Positions 43,851-51,983 of a stretch of DNA of 64,000 nucleotides are shown here, piece after piece. Location of the stretch: NCBI RefSeq assembly GCF_018531495.1, contig NZ_JAHDTI010000018.1, forward strand, positions 1 through 64,000, read 5' to 3'. Source of the stretch: Nonomuraea sediminis. GTDB taxonomy: Bacteria > Actinomycetota > Actinomycetes > Streptosporangiales > Streptosporangiaceae. The position numbers were made by a program, and so were the translations under genes. Below the pieces are notes generated by a model. It was not told where the DNA came from. It was given only the letters and a program-made list of their open reading frames with translations, and did not search any database. The first letter of the stretch is position 1. Every line of letters starts with the position of its first letter.

Positions 43851-45353
43851 ATGCGACTCAACGCGCTGCTGGAGATGCCGGAGCTCGGCCTGTCCACGAT
43901 CGTCGGCCAGGACGAGCTCGACCGGCCGCTGCGCTGGGTCGTGACGACCGACCTGCTCGACCCAGGACGGTACCTGACCGGCGGCGAGCTGGTGCTGACC
44001 GGGCTGATCTGGCGGCGCACGCCCGCCGACAGCGAGACGTTCGTGGCCGCGCTCGCCGCCGCCGGGGTGTCAGGGCTCGGCGCCTGCGAGGCCCGCTCGG
44101 GCGACCTGCCGCAGGACCTGATCGACGCCTGCCGCCGGCACCGGGTGCCGCTGTTCCACGTGCCGCAGGCGCTCGGGTTCGCCGAGGTCACCGAGCACAT
44201 CGTGCGGCGGCTGTCGGGCGCGCGGGCCTCCGACGTCAAGGCGGTGCTCGACCGCCACAGGCAGCTGGTCTCCGGCGCGGGGCTCGACCCGGTGCTCGCG
44301 ATGATCGGCCGCGACCTGGGCATGCGCTGCTGGGTGCTCACCCCGTCAGGGCGGCTGGTGTCCGGCTCGCACACGCTGCCCGAGTCCGCCGCGCGCGACC
44401 TGGCCAGGGCGTTCCTGACGGCCAAGCGGCTGCCGTGCGTGCGCGGCGGCTACACGATCTTCCCGGTGGACGAGCAGACGACCTCGCGGGTGGCCGACTG
44501 GTTCGTGGCCTTCGAGGGTTCCTTCGACGACTGGAGCGAGGAGCGGCGCGCGATGGCCGGGGAACTGGCCGCGGTCGCCGCGCTCGAGAAGGTCCGCCAG
44601 GACGACCGCCACAGCCCCGAGGGCCGCATCGCGCAGGAACTGGTCCGCCTGGTCATGACCGACGGCAGACCCAGCGACATCCTGCCCCGCCTGCAGGTCA
44701 CCGGCCTGGCAGGCGCCGACGGCTACGTCGCCGTGGCCGCCACCGCCGACGGCGGCCTGCGCCCCGGCGAGCTGCGCGCGGTGGTCAAGGAGATCCTGTA
44801 CGGCTCGGCCGCCACGGTCATCGGGATCGTGGAGGGCGAGGCGGTCGCGCTGGTGCCCGCCTCGGAGGGCGATGCCACGGCCCGCATCCGCGCCGCCGTA
44901 CACGCCCTGGCCCCAGGGCTGGGCGGCTGCCATCTGACCGTGGGGGTGAGCGGGACGGCGCAGGTCACCGGGCTGCGCGGGGCCGTGGAGGAGGCCAGGT
45001 ACGCGCGGCGGATGGCCGAGGGGCGGGCCGAGCCCGACGCGGTCGTCGGCCATGACGAGCTGGCCACGCACGTGCTGCTGCTCGCCTCGGTGCCCGACGA
45101 CGTGCGGCACATGTTCCGGGTCCGGCTGCTCGATCCGCTGCGCTCCTACGACCAGGTGCACCGGGCGGACCTGGTGCGGACGCTCGAGGCGTTCCTGCAG
45201 TGCTCGGGGTCGTGGACGAAGTGCGCCGAGCTGCTGCACGTGCACGTCAACACGCTGCGCTACCGGATCCAGCGCATCCAGGACCTCACAGGCCGCGACC
45301 TGTCACGGCTGGAGGACCGGGTGGACTTCTTCCTGGCGCTGCGCCTGGGCTAG
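43851..45353 (+). CDS. pucR: PucR-family transcriptional regulator
   Basis: 500 residues. An N-terminal PucR domain (LLEMPELGLSTIVGQDELDRPLRWVVTTDLLDPGRYLTGGELVLTG) leads to a GGDEF-like CdaR middle region and a C-terminal HTH_30 domain (SWTKCAELLHVHVNTLRYRIQRIQDLTG). PucR activates purine catabolism in Bacillus in response to pathway intermediates such as allantoin. Its place divergent from uraD makes it the obvious regulator of the block. GCAAGGGA precedes the ATG. Confidence 0.93.
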   Translation: MRLNALLEMPELGLSTIVGQDELDRPLRWVVTTDLLDPGRYLTGGELVLTGLIWRRTPADSETFVAALAAAGVSGLGACEARSGDLPQDLIDACRRHRVPLFHVPQALGFAEVTEHIVRRLSGARASDVKAVLDRHRQLVSGAGLDPVLAMIGRDLGMRCWVLTPSGRLVSGSHTLPESAARDLARAFLTAKRLPCVRGGYTIFPVDEQTTSRVADWFVAFEGSFDDWSEERRAMAGELAAVAALEKVRQDDRHSPEGRIAQELVRLVMTDGRPSDILPRLQVTGLAGADGYVAVAATADGGLRPGELRAVVKEILYGSAATVIGIVEGEAVALVPASEGDATARIRAAVHALAPGLGGCHLTVGVSGTAQVTGLRGAVEEARYARRMAEGRAEPDAVVGHDELATHVLLLASVPDDVRHMFRVRLLDPLRSYDQVHRADLVRTLEAFLQCSGSWTKCAELLHVHVNTLRYRIQRIQDLTGRDLSRLEDRVDFFLALRLG

Positions 45354-45949
45354 CACACGCCGGGCAGGCCGCACACCTTGGCGGCCATCTTCCTGGCGTC
45401 CTTGGTCAGTCCGCCGGGCTCGTAGTATCCGTCGGTGGTTGTGTAGATCATCAGGGCGCTTCCCCGGAGCGCGGCGACGCCGGTGATCGTCTGGATCACG
45501 GAGCCGTCCTGCCGGGTCGTGTAGCCCATACCCGCTGCCTCGTCACCCACCTTGACCTTGGTCGTCCGCCAGCGGATCCGCAGCTGCGGTGACGACGGGT
45601 CGCCCCTGCGCGCACACCGCTTGACGTCGGTGCGCAACTGGGTGAGCGCGGCGTGCGCGGCCCGGGGGTTCCTGTAGAGGATCAACTGCTCGGAGGAGCC
45701 GCTGGGCGCGCTGCTCCAGTAGGTGATGGTGCGCGCGGCCACCCGGCCGGCGTCGGCGGCACGGCGCCGGTTGCAGGGGTTCAGCTCCAGCGGCTTCGTG
45801 AGCTTGTCGCTGATCTTGTATCCCCCCTCGTACGCCTCGTCGGGGGTCTGCGGCTTGCGGGCCTGGGGCTCGGTCAGCAGGAAGTCCCGGGGAATCTCGC
45901 TGGTCACCGGGGCGAGCGCGAGCGCCAGGGAGAGCGCGATACTGATCAT
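45350..45949 (-). CDS. Secreted protein, PknH-sensor-like domain
   Basis: 199 residues with a short N-terminal signal (MISIALSLALALAPVTS). The mature part (ARTITYWSSAPSGSSEQLILYRNPRAAHAAL, TGVAALRGSALMIYTTT) with four Cys (LNPCNRR, VKRCARRG, AKVCGLPGVC) resembles the PknH-like extracellular sensor fold. Its stop overlaps the convergent pucR stop by 4 bp. Ligand unknown. Confidence 0.6.
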   Translation of the reverse strand: MISIALSLALALAPVTSEIPRDFLLTEPQARKPQTPDEAYEGGYKISDKLTKPLELNPCNRRRAADAGRVAARTITYWSSAPSGSSEQLILYRNPRAAHAALTQLRTDVKRCARRGDPSSPQLRIRWRTTKVKVGDEAAGMGYTTRQDGSVIQTITGVAALRGSALMIYTTTDGYYEPGGLTKDARKMAAKVCGLPGVC

Positions 45950-46005
45950 GGCCGGTTGGACGTACCCCGGCTTGGGAAAGTTCTGGCGCGCCTAGACTGG
46001 GCACC

Positions 46006-46839
46006 GTGAAATCCCTGATCGGCGGGCACGTCTCCGTCGCCGGCGGCCTGGCGACGGGCGGCCTGAAGTACATGGCCGAGATCGAAGCCGAAATGATCCA
46101 GGTGTTCGTCACCAACCCGCGGGGCTGGGCGCTGACGGCGGGCAAGCCCGAGGAGGACGCGGCGCTGGCCGAGTCGGGCGTCGTCTCCTTCATCCACACG
46201 CCCTACCTGGTCAACTTCGGCTCCCCCAGCCCGGAGACGCTGGCGAACTCGATCGCCATCACCCGCTACACGCTGCGGCGGGGCGTCGAGACCGGGGCCA
46301 AGGGCGTGGTCGTGCACACCGGCTCGGCCGTCACCCAGTCACGCGACGACGCCTTCCGCCAGCTGCGCGAGCACCTGCTCCCGCTGCTCGAGGAGATCCC
46401 CGAAGGCGGCCCCGACCTGCTGCTCGAGCCCATGGCCGGCCAGGGCGCGATGCTGTGCGCCACGGTCCAGGACCTCGAGCCCTACCTGGCCGCGCTCGAG
46501 TGGCACCCGCGCGCCAACGTCTGCCTCGACACCTGCCACGCCTTCGCCGCGGGCCACGACCTGGCGGCCGAGGGCGGCGTGTCGGAGACGCTCGAGGCGC
46601 TGCACGCCATCGCTCCTGGGCGGCTGAAGCTGGTGCACGCCAACGACTCCAAGGACGTGTGCGGGTCGAAGAAGGACCGTCACGAGAACATCGGGGCGGG
46701 CCACATCGGCTCCCAGCCCTTCGCCGACCTCATGCGTCACCCGGTCGCGGCGGGCGTGCCGATCTGCATCGAGACCCCGGGCAAGGCCCCCGGGCACCGC
46801 GAGGACATCCTCCTGCTCAAGAAGCTCCGCGACGCCTAG
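46006..46839 (+). CDS. nfo: Deoxyribonuclease IV (AP endonuclease)
   Basis: 277 residues of the Nfo TIM-barrel family with its metal ligands: GGHVSVAGGL, SFIHTPYLVNF, VVVHTGSA, LLEPMAGQGAMLC, NVCLDTCHAFAAG, LVHANDSKDVCGSKKDRHENIGAGHIG and CIETPGKAPGHREDI. It repairs abasic sites. TAGACT lies 7 bases before the GTG with no ribosome binding site, so a leaderless mRNA is likely. Confidence 0.95.
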   Translation: MKSLIGGHVSVAGGLATGGLKYMAEIEAEMIQVFVTNPRGWALTAGKPEEDAALAESGVVSFIHTPYLVNFGSPSPETLANSIAITRYTLRRGVETGAKGVVVHTGSAVTQSRDDAFRQLREHLLPLLEEIPEGGPDLLLEPMAGQGAMLCATVQDLEPYLAALEWHPRANVCLDTCHAFAAGHDLAAEGGVSETLEALHAIAPGRLKLVHANDSKDVCGSKKDRHENIGAGHIGSQPFADLMRHPVAAGVPICIETPGKAPGHREDILLLKKLRDA

Positions 46840-47003
46840 CCCTCGCCGGCTTGCGGGCGCTCACAGGCCGTCGGCGCGGAGGGCGAGGGCGACGACGGCG
46901 GCGTCGGCAGGGCGGCGGACGTCACGGCCGGTGATGGCGTGGAAGCGGGCGAAGCGGTGCTGGCTGGATGAATGATGAATGAATGAATCGTGTTGCGGTG
47001 GCA

Positions 47004-47150
47004 TTGAACTCCTCCCCGGCCTATAAGGCCGGAGATTCTCTCGTCGCGTCGCAGTTAAGCGGCGCGCGGGGGTTGACGCTTCGCAGACCGGGCAGCCCCG
47101 AGGTCTCCACGTCCTGACACCACAGTTCCTGCGGCGTTGCGAATGTTGAT
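47004..47150 (-). ncRNA. Putative omega/reRNA at the IS right end
   Basis: In characterised IS605 elements the TnpB guide RNA spans the 3' end of tnpB and the right-end hairpin. Here that would be about 47004-47150, with the guide read from the flank beginning TGCCACCGCAACACG. The length is a family-based guess. Confidence 0.4.
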
Positions 47151-48323
47151 CGCGGCGTTGGTGTCGGCGTGGCCGGTCCACCCGCACACGGGATTGGCGC
47201 ACGAGAACCGGGTGCCGTGGCGGGAGGCCGCGTCGCGGTGCCCGCACCGGTGGCAGGTCTGCGACGTGCCCGGGGCGGGGACCTTCGCCACCAGCCCGCC
47301 GCGATCACGGGTTTTGTACTCCAGCAGGGTGACCGTTCGGCCCCACGCCTCGCCGGTGATGGCGCGGTTCAGCCCTACCTTCTGCGCCACGTTCCGGCCG
47401 GGTTGTTCGATCGTGCCCTTGGCAGAGCGGACCATGGTCGTAATCTTCAGATCCTCCACCACGACCACGCTGAAGGTGTCAGCGAGTTCGGTGGTGGTCT
47501 GGTGCTGCCAGTTAACCGCTCGGCGCTTGGCTGTCGCGCGGAGCCTGGCCATCTGGTCATAGGTGCGCCCCAGCCGATGAGAGGTCCGCTGTCCGGAAGT
47601 CTGGGCCGCGCGCTGGCGGGCGGACTTCTTCTCCAGGCGTCGCAGATGTTCGCGCTCGCCGCCGGTGAGCCAGGGGCCGTGCTCACGCGTGGTCTGGTCC
47701 GACAACGCCAAGGCGACGGTGATCCCCCGGTCGATCCCCACGGCTGGGCCGGGATGGGTGTCCATGAGCGGATCGGCCATGGTCTCGGTCCGGAACACGA
47801 TCTGCCAGCCGCAGGCGTCCTTGACCAGCCGGGCTCCGGTGATCCGCCCGGCCGGACCGGCCTTGGTGACGCCGGGCAGGCCCTTGGTCCATCGAAACCG
47901 CACCCGCCCGACCTTGGGCAGGTTGACCGCACCCCACCGCCGGTTGACCCGCTTGATCTGCAGGTCGCGGGCCTGGGGCACATCGACGGCCGGCCGGGAT
48001 CGGAACCGGGCCTTGAACGTCGGGCGTTTGGCGGGGTGATCAGGGTTGAAGAAGTTCACCCACGCCTGCCGATAGGTCTTCAACACCGCCTGAGCCGCCT
48101 GGGCGGGCAGTTGGCCCATCCAGTCGATCTCACGGCGAGCCGCCCGGATTGCCTCGTCACACTCCTTCAACGTTGCGAACCGGGCCTGCCGGAAGGTGAA
48201 GTACTCGTGCAGCAGGTTCCACAGCGCGCGGGCGGTGTGCGCTTGTCCGTCCAGCACCGCCACCTGGGCCGCGCTCAACTCCAGGCGGGCCACATGCGCC
48301 CGCGCCTGTTTCACCTTCTCCAC
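47055..48323 (-). CDS. tnpB: TnpB, RNA-guided nuclease of IS605 type
   Basis: 422 residues. The RuvC-like catalytic acids are in GIDRGI, VVVEDLKI and GHADTNAAINI. The zinc ribbon is CHRCG...CANPVC. An N-terminal OrfB helix-turn-helix precedes them (LSAAQVAVLDGQAHTARALWN). TnpB cuts DNA next to a transposon-specific motif using a guide RNA encoded by the element's right end, preserving the element in the population. All catalytic residues are present. Confidence 0.92.
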   Translation of the reverse strand: MEKVKQARAHVARLELSAAQVAVLDGQAHTARALWNLLHEYFTFRQARFATLKECDEAIRAARREIDWMGQLPAQAAQAVLKTYRQAWVNFFNPDHPAKRPTFKARFRSRPAVDVPQARDLQIKRVNRRWGAVNLPKVGRVRFRWTKGLPGVTKAGPAGRITGARLVKDACGWQIVFRTETMADPLMDTHPGPAVGIDRGITVALALSDQTTREHGPWLTGGEREHLRRLEKKSARQRAAQTSGQRTSHRLGRTYDQMARLRATAKRRAVNWQHQTTTELADTFSVVVVEDLKITTMVRSAKGTIEQPGRNVAQKVGLNRAITGEAWGRTVTLLEYKTRDRGGLVAKVPAPGTSQTCHRCGHRDAASRHGTRFSCANPVCGWTGHADTNAAINIRNAAGTVVSGRGDLGAARSAKRQPPRAA

Positions 48324-48346
48324 GCCCTGATCGTATCGTTTGGTTT

Positions 48347-48775
48347 ATGTCACCGAGATGGAAACCGAACCCCAATGTGCGCACGGGACGGCACGTCGTC
48401 TACAACCTTCACGCGCATTTGGTGTTCGTCACGAAGTTCCGGCGTGGTGCCTTCACCGACCCGATGCTGGTCCGATGCGAACAGATCATGCGGGAGGTCT
48501 GTGCCGACTTCGAGGTCGAGCTTCGCGAGTTCAACGGTGAGGACGACCATGTCCACCTGCTGGTCCACTATCCGCCCAAGGTCGCCTTGTCCAAGCTGGT
48601 CAACTCGTTGAAGGGGGTCTCGGCTCGGATGCTGCGCAAAGAGTTCAGCGCCCACGTCCGTAAGTACCTGTGGGGTGATCATTTCTGGTCCGGCTCCTAC
48701 TTCGCCGGGTCAGTTGGCGAAGCCCCTTTGACCGTGCTCAAGCAGTACATCGAGCAGCAGAAACGGCCGGTCTGA
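48347..48775 (+). CDS. tnpA: TnpA, Y1 HUH transposase of IS200/IS605 type
   Basis: 142 residues. The HUH motif is HVHLLV and the nucleophilic Tyr is in VLKQYIEQQ. NLHAHLVFVTKFRR and LWGDHFWSGSYFAGSVG are standard family blocks. It cuts and rejoins single-stranded DNA at the element ends. It is divergent from tnpB with 23 bp between starts. It looks intact. Confidence 0.95.
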   Translation: MSPRWKPNPNVRTGRHVVYNLHAHLVFVTKFRRGAFTDPMLVRCEQIMREVCADFEVELREFNGEDDHVHLLVHYPPKVALSKLVNSLKGVSARMLRKEFSAHVRKYLWGDHFWSGSYFAGSVGEAPLTVLKQYIEQQKRPV

Positions 48776-49487
48776 TCGGGGTGGACGCCGGTTCGTCTGA
48801 CGGCGAATCAGCTATTCTTGCCCGCTACGCGGGAGGGTCCGCTTCACCCCCCAACCTGAAGGCCAGAGCACTACGGACGAACCCGGTAGAGCGCTACCGC
48901 CGTGTCGGCGATCGCGCCGCTGCCCGCCAGGTGCACGCGGATGGTCTCCAGCAGACGTTCCCGCTCCACAGCCCCCACCTTCTCTAGCGGACCCAGCACC
49001 CGGTGTGCCAGCTCGGGACTGTCCGCGGCGAACACCTCCAGCTACGAAGTCCTCCAGCCGCTGGGCCCGCCCCCGGCTGGCAGCGCGCGGGCGGTCGCCG
49101 CGCCCAGTCGTACGGCGTGCGGGAGGCGAGCGAGGCTCGTCACCCGCGGCGAGACCCCGCACGGCACTCCGGCGAGCGCGTCCTCGACCGTGACGGCACA
49201 CGTGGGCAGTTGGACGGCTAGGACGTCACCGGACGGCGACTCGTGGCGGTGCCAGCGCAGCGCCGCGACCGCTGAGGGGTCGGCCACCGCGGCTACGAAG
49301 GCGCCCGAGGGGTCGAGGCCGAGCACGCGCCCGGCGTCGCGCACCACGTCGGGGTTGCGGCCGTCGTTGTCGAGCGGCCGGGCGAACCAGGTGCGGCGCT
49401 CGTCCTCGCGCGGAGGCCATCGCGGACCTACTCCTGTGGGATCAGGCCGCTGACCTGGGCATACCGTGAACGAACCAAGGAGGACAC

Positions 49488-50051
49488 GTGCATCTGACCC
49501 CTCGAGAGCAGGAGCGGCTCACCATCTTCACCCTGGCCGAGCTCGCCAGGCGGCGCCTGGCCCGCGGCAGGCGGCTCAACGCGCCCGAGGCCACGGCGCT
49601 GATCTGCGACGAGATCCTGGAGCACGCCTGGGACGGCGAGTCGCTGGAAGAGGTGATCCGCGCGGCGCACGCCGTACTGACCGCGGACCAGGTGATGGAC
49701 GGGGTGCCGGCGCTGGTGGCGCACGTCCAGGTGGAGGCGCTCTTCCCCAGCGGCACCGCGCTGGTCGCGGTCGACCAGCCGATCGGGCCTCCTGCGCCCG
49801 GCGGACCCGGCGCGGTCGAGACGGCGCCCGATGACGTCGCGATCAACGTGGGCCGCCGCAGGGCCCGCGTCTCGGTCACCAACAACGGCGACCGCACCGT
49901 GTTCGTCTCCTCGCACTTCCCGCTGAGCGAGGTCAACGCCGCGCTCGTCTTCGACCGCGACGTCCAGGGCCTGCGCCTGGACATCCCCGCCGGTACGGCC
50001 ACCGCGTTCCACCCCGGCGAGACCGTCGAGGTGGAGGTGATCCCGTCTTGA
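49488..50051 (+). CDS. ureAB: Fused urease gamma/beta subunit, C-terminally truncated
   Basis: 187 residues from GTG 49488 behind AAGGAGGA. The gamma part (about 1-100: MHLTPREQERLTIFTLAELARRRLARGRRLNAPEATALICDEILEHAWDG) is joined to a beta part (about 115-187: NVGRRRARVSVTNNGDRTVFVSSHFPLSEVNAALVFDRD...LDIPAGTATAFHPGETVEVEV). Normal UreB continues some 20 residues past this point. Here the TGA stop (50049-50051) lies in the TTGA end of the inserted element at 50048, so the tail was lost. Confidence 0.85.
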   Translation: MHLTPREQERLTIFTLAELARRRLARGRRLNAPEATALICDEILEHAWDGESLEEVIRAAHAVLTADQVMDGVPALVAHVQVEALFPSGTALVAVDQPIGPPAPGGPGAVETAPDDVAINVGRRRARVSVTNNGDRTVFVSSHFPLSEVNAALVFDRDVQGLRLDIPAGTATAFHPGETVEVEVIPS

Positions 50052-50337
50052 CGTCCTCCCCGGCCTGGAAGTCCGAGGATTCCAGCACCACCTGCGGGTG
50101 GTCTGTCGGTTCGCGGTGCGCCGGCCCGGCAACCCAAGCCCTTCCCGCGCAGCAACCGCCCGTCCGGCGGCCGTACAACACGCCTCGCTTGGTTATCGCG
50201 AGACGTGCCGACTCTAGCGCAGAGGACCGACAGATTCTGATGTTCGCTTCGCGCCCATGGCTGTCCCGGCTTCGCCTGGCCACCCCTGACTGGGTCCGTA
50301 ATCCTCCCGGCCCTAAAGGACCGGGCTTCCTCCGGAG
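50048..50337 (-). mobile_element. Internally deleted IS605-like element (PATE/MITE) between ureAB and ureC
   Basis: The minus strand begins CCGGAGGAAGCCCGGTCCTTTAGGG, like the left end of the tnpB element at 58969 (GGAGGCCCCGTCCTTCAGGG). It ends GGAATCCTCGGACTTCCAGGCC followed by GGGGAGGACGTCAA, like the right ends at 60305 and 47004. No tnpA or tnpB reading frame remains in the 290 bp. It was probably mobilised in trans. The left end supplies GGAGG for ureC; the right end supplies the stop of ureAB. Confidence 0.7.
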
Positions 50338-50343
50338 GTCTCG

Positions 50344-51972
50344 GTGAGGCGCGAGGAGTACAACGCGATCTACGGCCCCACCACCGGCGACCGGATCAGA
50401 CTCGGCGACACCTGTCTGTGGGCCCGGGTCGACAAGGACGACGTCACCCACGGCGATGAGCTGCTCGGCGGCTGCGGCAAGACGCTGCGCGACGGCCTGC
50501 TCGCCCGCCCGCGCGGCGACAGGGAGTCGGCGCTCGACCTGGTGGTGGCCGGTGTCGTGCTGATGGACCCGGTGCTGGGCGTGCGCAAGACGCACATCGG
50601 GGTCAAGGACGGCCGGGTCGTGCCCGTCGAGGGCGCGATCATCGACTCGCACACGGCGATCGTCCCCGGCGAGGGCCTGATCGCCACGCCCGGGATCGTG
50701 GACTCGCACGTGCACCTGTCCTCGCCCGAGATCGCCCCGGCGGCGCTGGCCTCCGGCGTGACGACGGTGGTCGGGATGGGCCTGGGCGGCGTGTGGGACG
50801 TGGGTGTGAACCCCGCGCACAACCTGCACACGCTGATGAGCGCCTGGCGCGGCACGCCGCTGAACGTGGCGTTCCTGGCCCGCGGCTCGTCCAGCTCGCG
50901 CCAGTTGCTGGAGGAGGCCGTGGTGGCCGGCGCCGGCGGCTTCAAGATCCACGAGGACTTCGGCGCGACCCCGCGCATCATCGACACCTGCCTGGGCGTG
51001 GCCGAGGAGGCCGACCTGCCGGTGGCGCTGCACTCCGACTCGATGAACGAGTCCGGTTACCTGGCCGACACCGTGGCCGCCACCCGCGGGCGGACCGTGC
51101 ACGCCTACCACGTCGAGGGCGGCGGCGGGCATCCCAACCTGCTGGAGATCCTGGCCGAGCCGCACATCCTGCCCTCCTCGACCACGCCCACGATCCCCTA
51201 CACCGCCAACACGGTGGGCGAGCTGTTCCCGATGACGATGACCGTGCACCGGCAGAACCACCACATCAGCAGCGACGTCGAGGTGACCAGGAGCCGGGTC
51301 AGGGCGCACGGCATCGCCGCCGAGAACGCCCTGCACGACCTGGGCGCGATCAGCATCGTGAACTCCGACTCGATGGGCATGGGCCGCATCGCCGAGACCG
51401 TGCGCAGGACCTGGCAGCTGGCCCACCTGCACGGCCTGGCCGGCGACCAGGGCAACGAGCGCATCCTGCGCTACCTGGCCAAGCTCACGATCAACCCCGC
51501 CATCGCGCACGGCATCGCGCACGAGGTCGGCTCCCTGCTCCCCGGCCGGTTGGCCGACATCGTGCTGTGGGACCCGGCCTGGTTCGGCACCAAGCCGGAG
51601 CTGGTCGTCAAGTCCGGCTTCGTCGCACACGGCGTCTCGGGCAGCGGCTCGGGATCCACCCGGCTCACCCAGCCGCGCGCGTACCGCTCCTACTTCGGCG
51701 GGCTGGGTGACGCCCCCGCCCTGCTGTCGCGGATCTTCGTGGCCCGCGACGCGCTCGACTCGGCGGACGCCAGGGACGCGCTCCCCGGTGGCCTCCGTTA
51801 CGCCGCGATCAAGGATGCTCGCGGACTCACCCGTCATGACATGCCCCGAAATACTGCGACACCGCGGGTGCAGGTGCCGCGCGAGCCCGGTCCCGTCCTC
51901 GTGGACGGCACCGAGGCGGCGATGGCCCCGGCGACCGAGGTGCCGCTGGCCCAACTCCACCACTTCGCCTAG
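50344..51972 (+). CDS. ureC: Urease alpha subunit, divergent type
   Basis: 542 residues (usual about 570). Conserved: YGPTTGDRIRLGDT, nickel ligands DSHVHLS, the carbamylated Lys in GFKIHEDFG, HSDSMNES, YHVEGGGGH, and the Asp in NSDSMGMGR. The catalytic flap, normally MVCHHL with Cys-His, reads MTVHRQ, keeping the His but replacing the Cys. No ureD, ureE, ureF or ureG is present. GTG 50344 depends on GGAGG at 50334-50338, inside the mobile element. Urea from allantoicase would be its substrate if active. Confidence 0.85.
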   Translation: MRREEYNAIYGPTTGDRIRLGDTCLWARVDKDDVTHGDELLGGCGKTLRDGLLARPRGDRESALDLVVAGVVLMDPVLGVRKTHIGVKDGRVVPVEGAIIDSHTAIVPGEGLIATPGIVDSHVHLSSPEIAPAALASGVTTVVGMGLGGVWDVGVNPAHNLHTLMSAWRGTPLNVAFLARGSSSSRQLLEEAVVAGAGGFKIHEDFGATPRIIDTCLGVAEEADLPVALHSDSMNESGYLADTVAATRGRTVHAYHVEGGGGHPNLLEILAEPHILPSSTTPTIPYTANTVGELFPMTMTVHRQNHHISSDVEVTRSRVRAHGIAAENALHDLGAISIVNSDSMGMGRIAETVRRTWQLAHLHGLAGDQGNERILRYLAKLTINPAIAHGIAHEVGSLLPGRLADIVLWDPAWFGTKPELVVKSGFVAHGVSGSGSGSTRLTQPRAYRSYFGGLGDAPALLSRIFVARDALDSADARDALPGGLRYAAIKDARGLTRHDMPRNTATPRVQVPREPGPVLVDGTEAAMAPATEVPLAQLHHFA

Positions 51973-51983
51973 GAACCCCCCTC

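Larger units (their letters stand above)
47004..48895 (-). mobile_element. IS200/IS605-family insertion sequence, 1892 bp
   Basis: Contains divergent tnpA (HUH transposase) and tnpB. In tnpB orientation the left flank ends CTAC and the right end terminates TCAA, as in IS608-type elements (TTAC target, TCAA end). Subterminal hairpins are CCGGCCT-ATA-AGGCCGG (47016-47032) at the right end and CCCGC-TAC-GCGGG (48831-48843) toward the left end. There is no target duplication, as expected for this family. Boundaries are certain to about 3 bp from restoration of the host reading frame. Confidence 0.8.
46861..49420 (-). pseudogene. Second PucR-type regulator gene, split by an IS200/IS605 element
   Basis: Read on the minus strand, 49420 to 48896 encodes the middle and C-terminal region (WFARPLDNDGRNPDVVRDAGRVLGLDPSG..., an in-frame TAG at 49042-49044, then LEVFAADSPELAHRVLG...IADTAVALY). 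After the insertion, 47003 to 46992 resumes as CHRNT, and 46970 to 46861 gives QHRFARFHAITGRDVRRPADAAVVALALRADGL and stop. Removing 47004-48895 rejoins ALY to CHRNT in frame inside the HTH. A further 26-bp ATTC-rich stretch then shifts the frame. The N-terminal half is absent, cut off near the urease genes. Confidence 0.75.
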
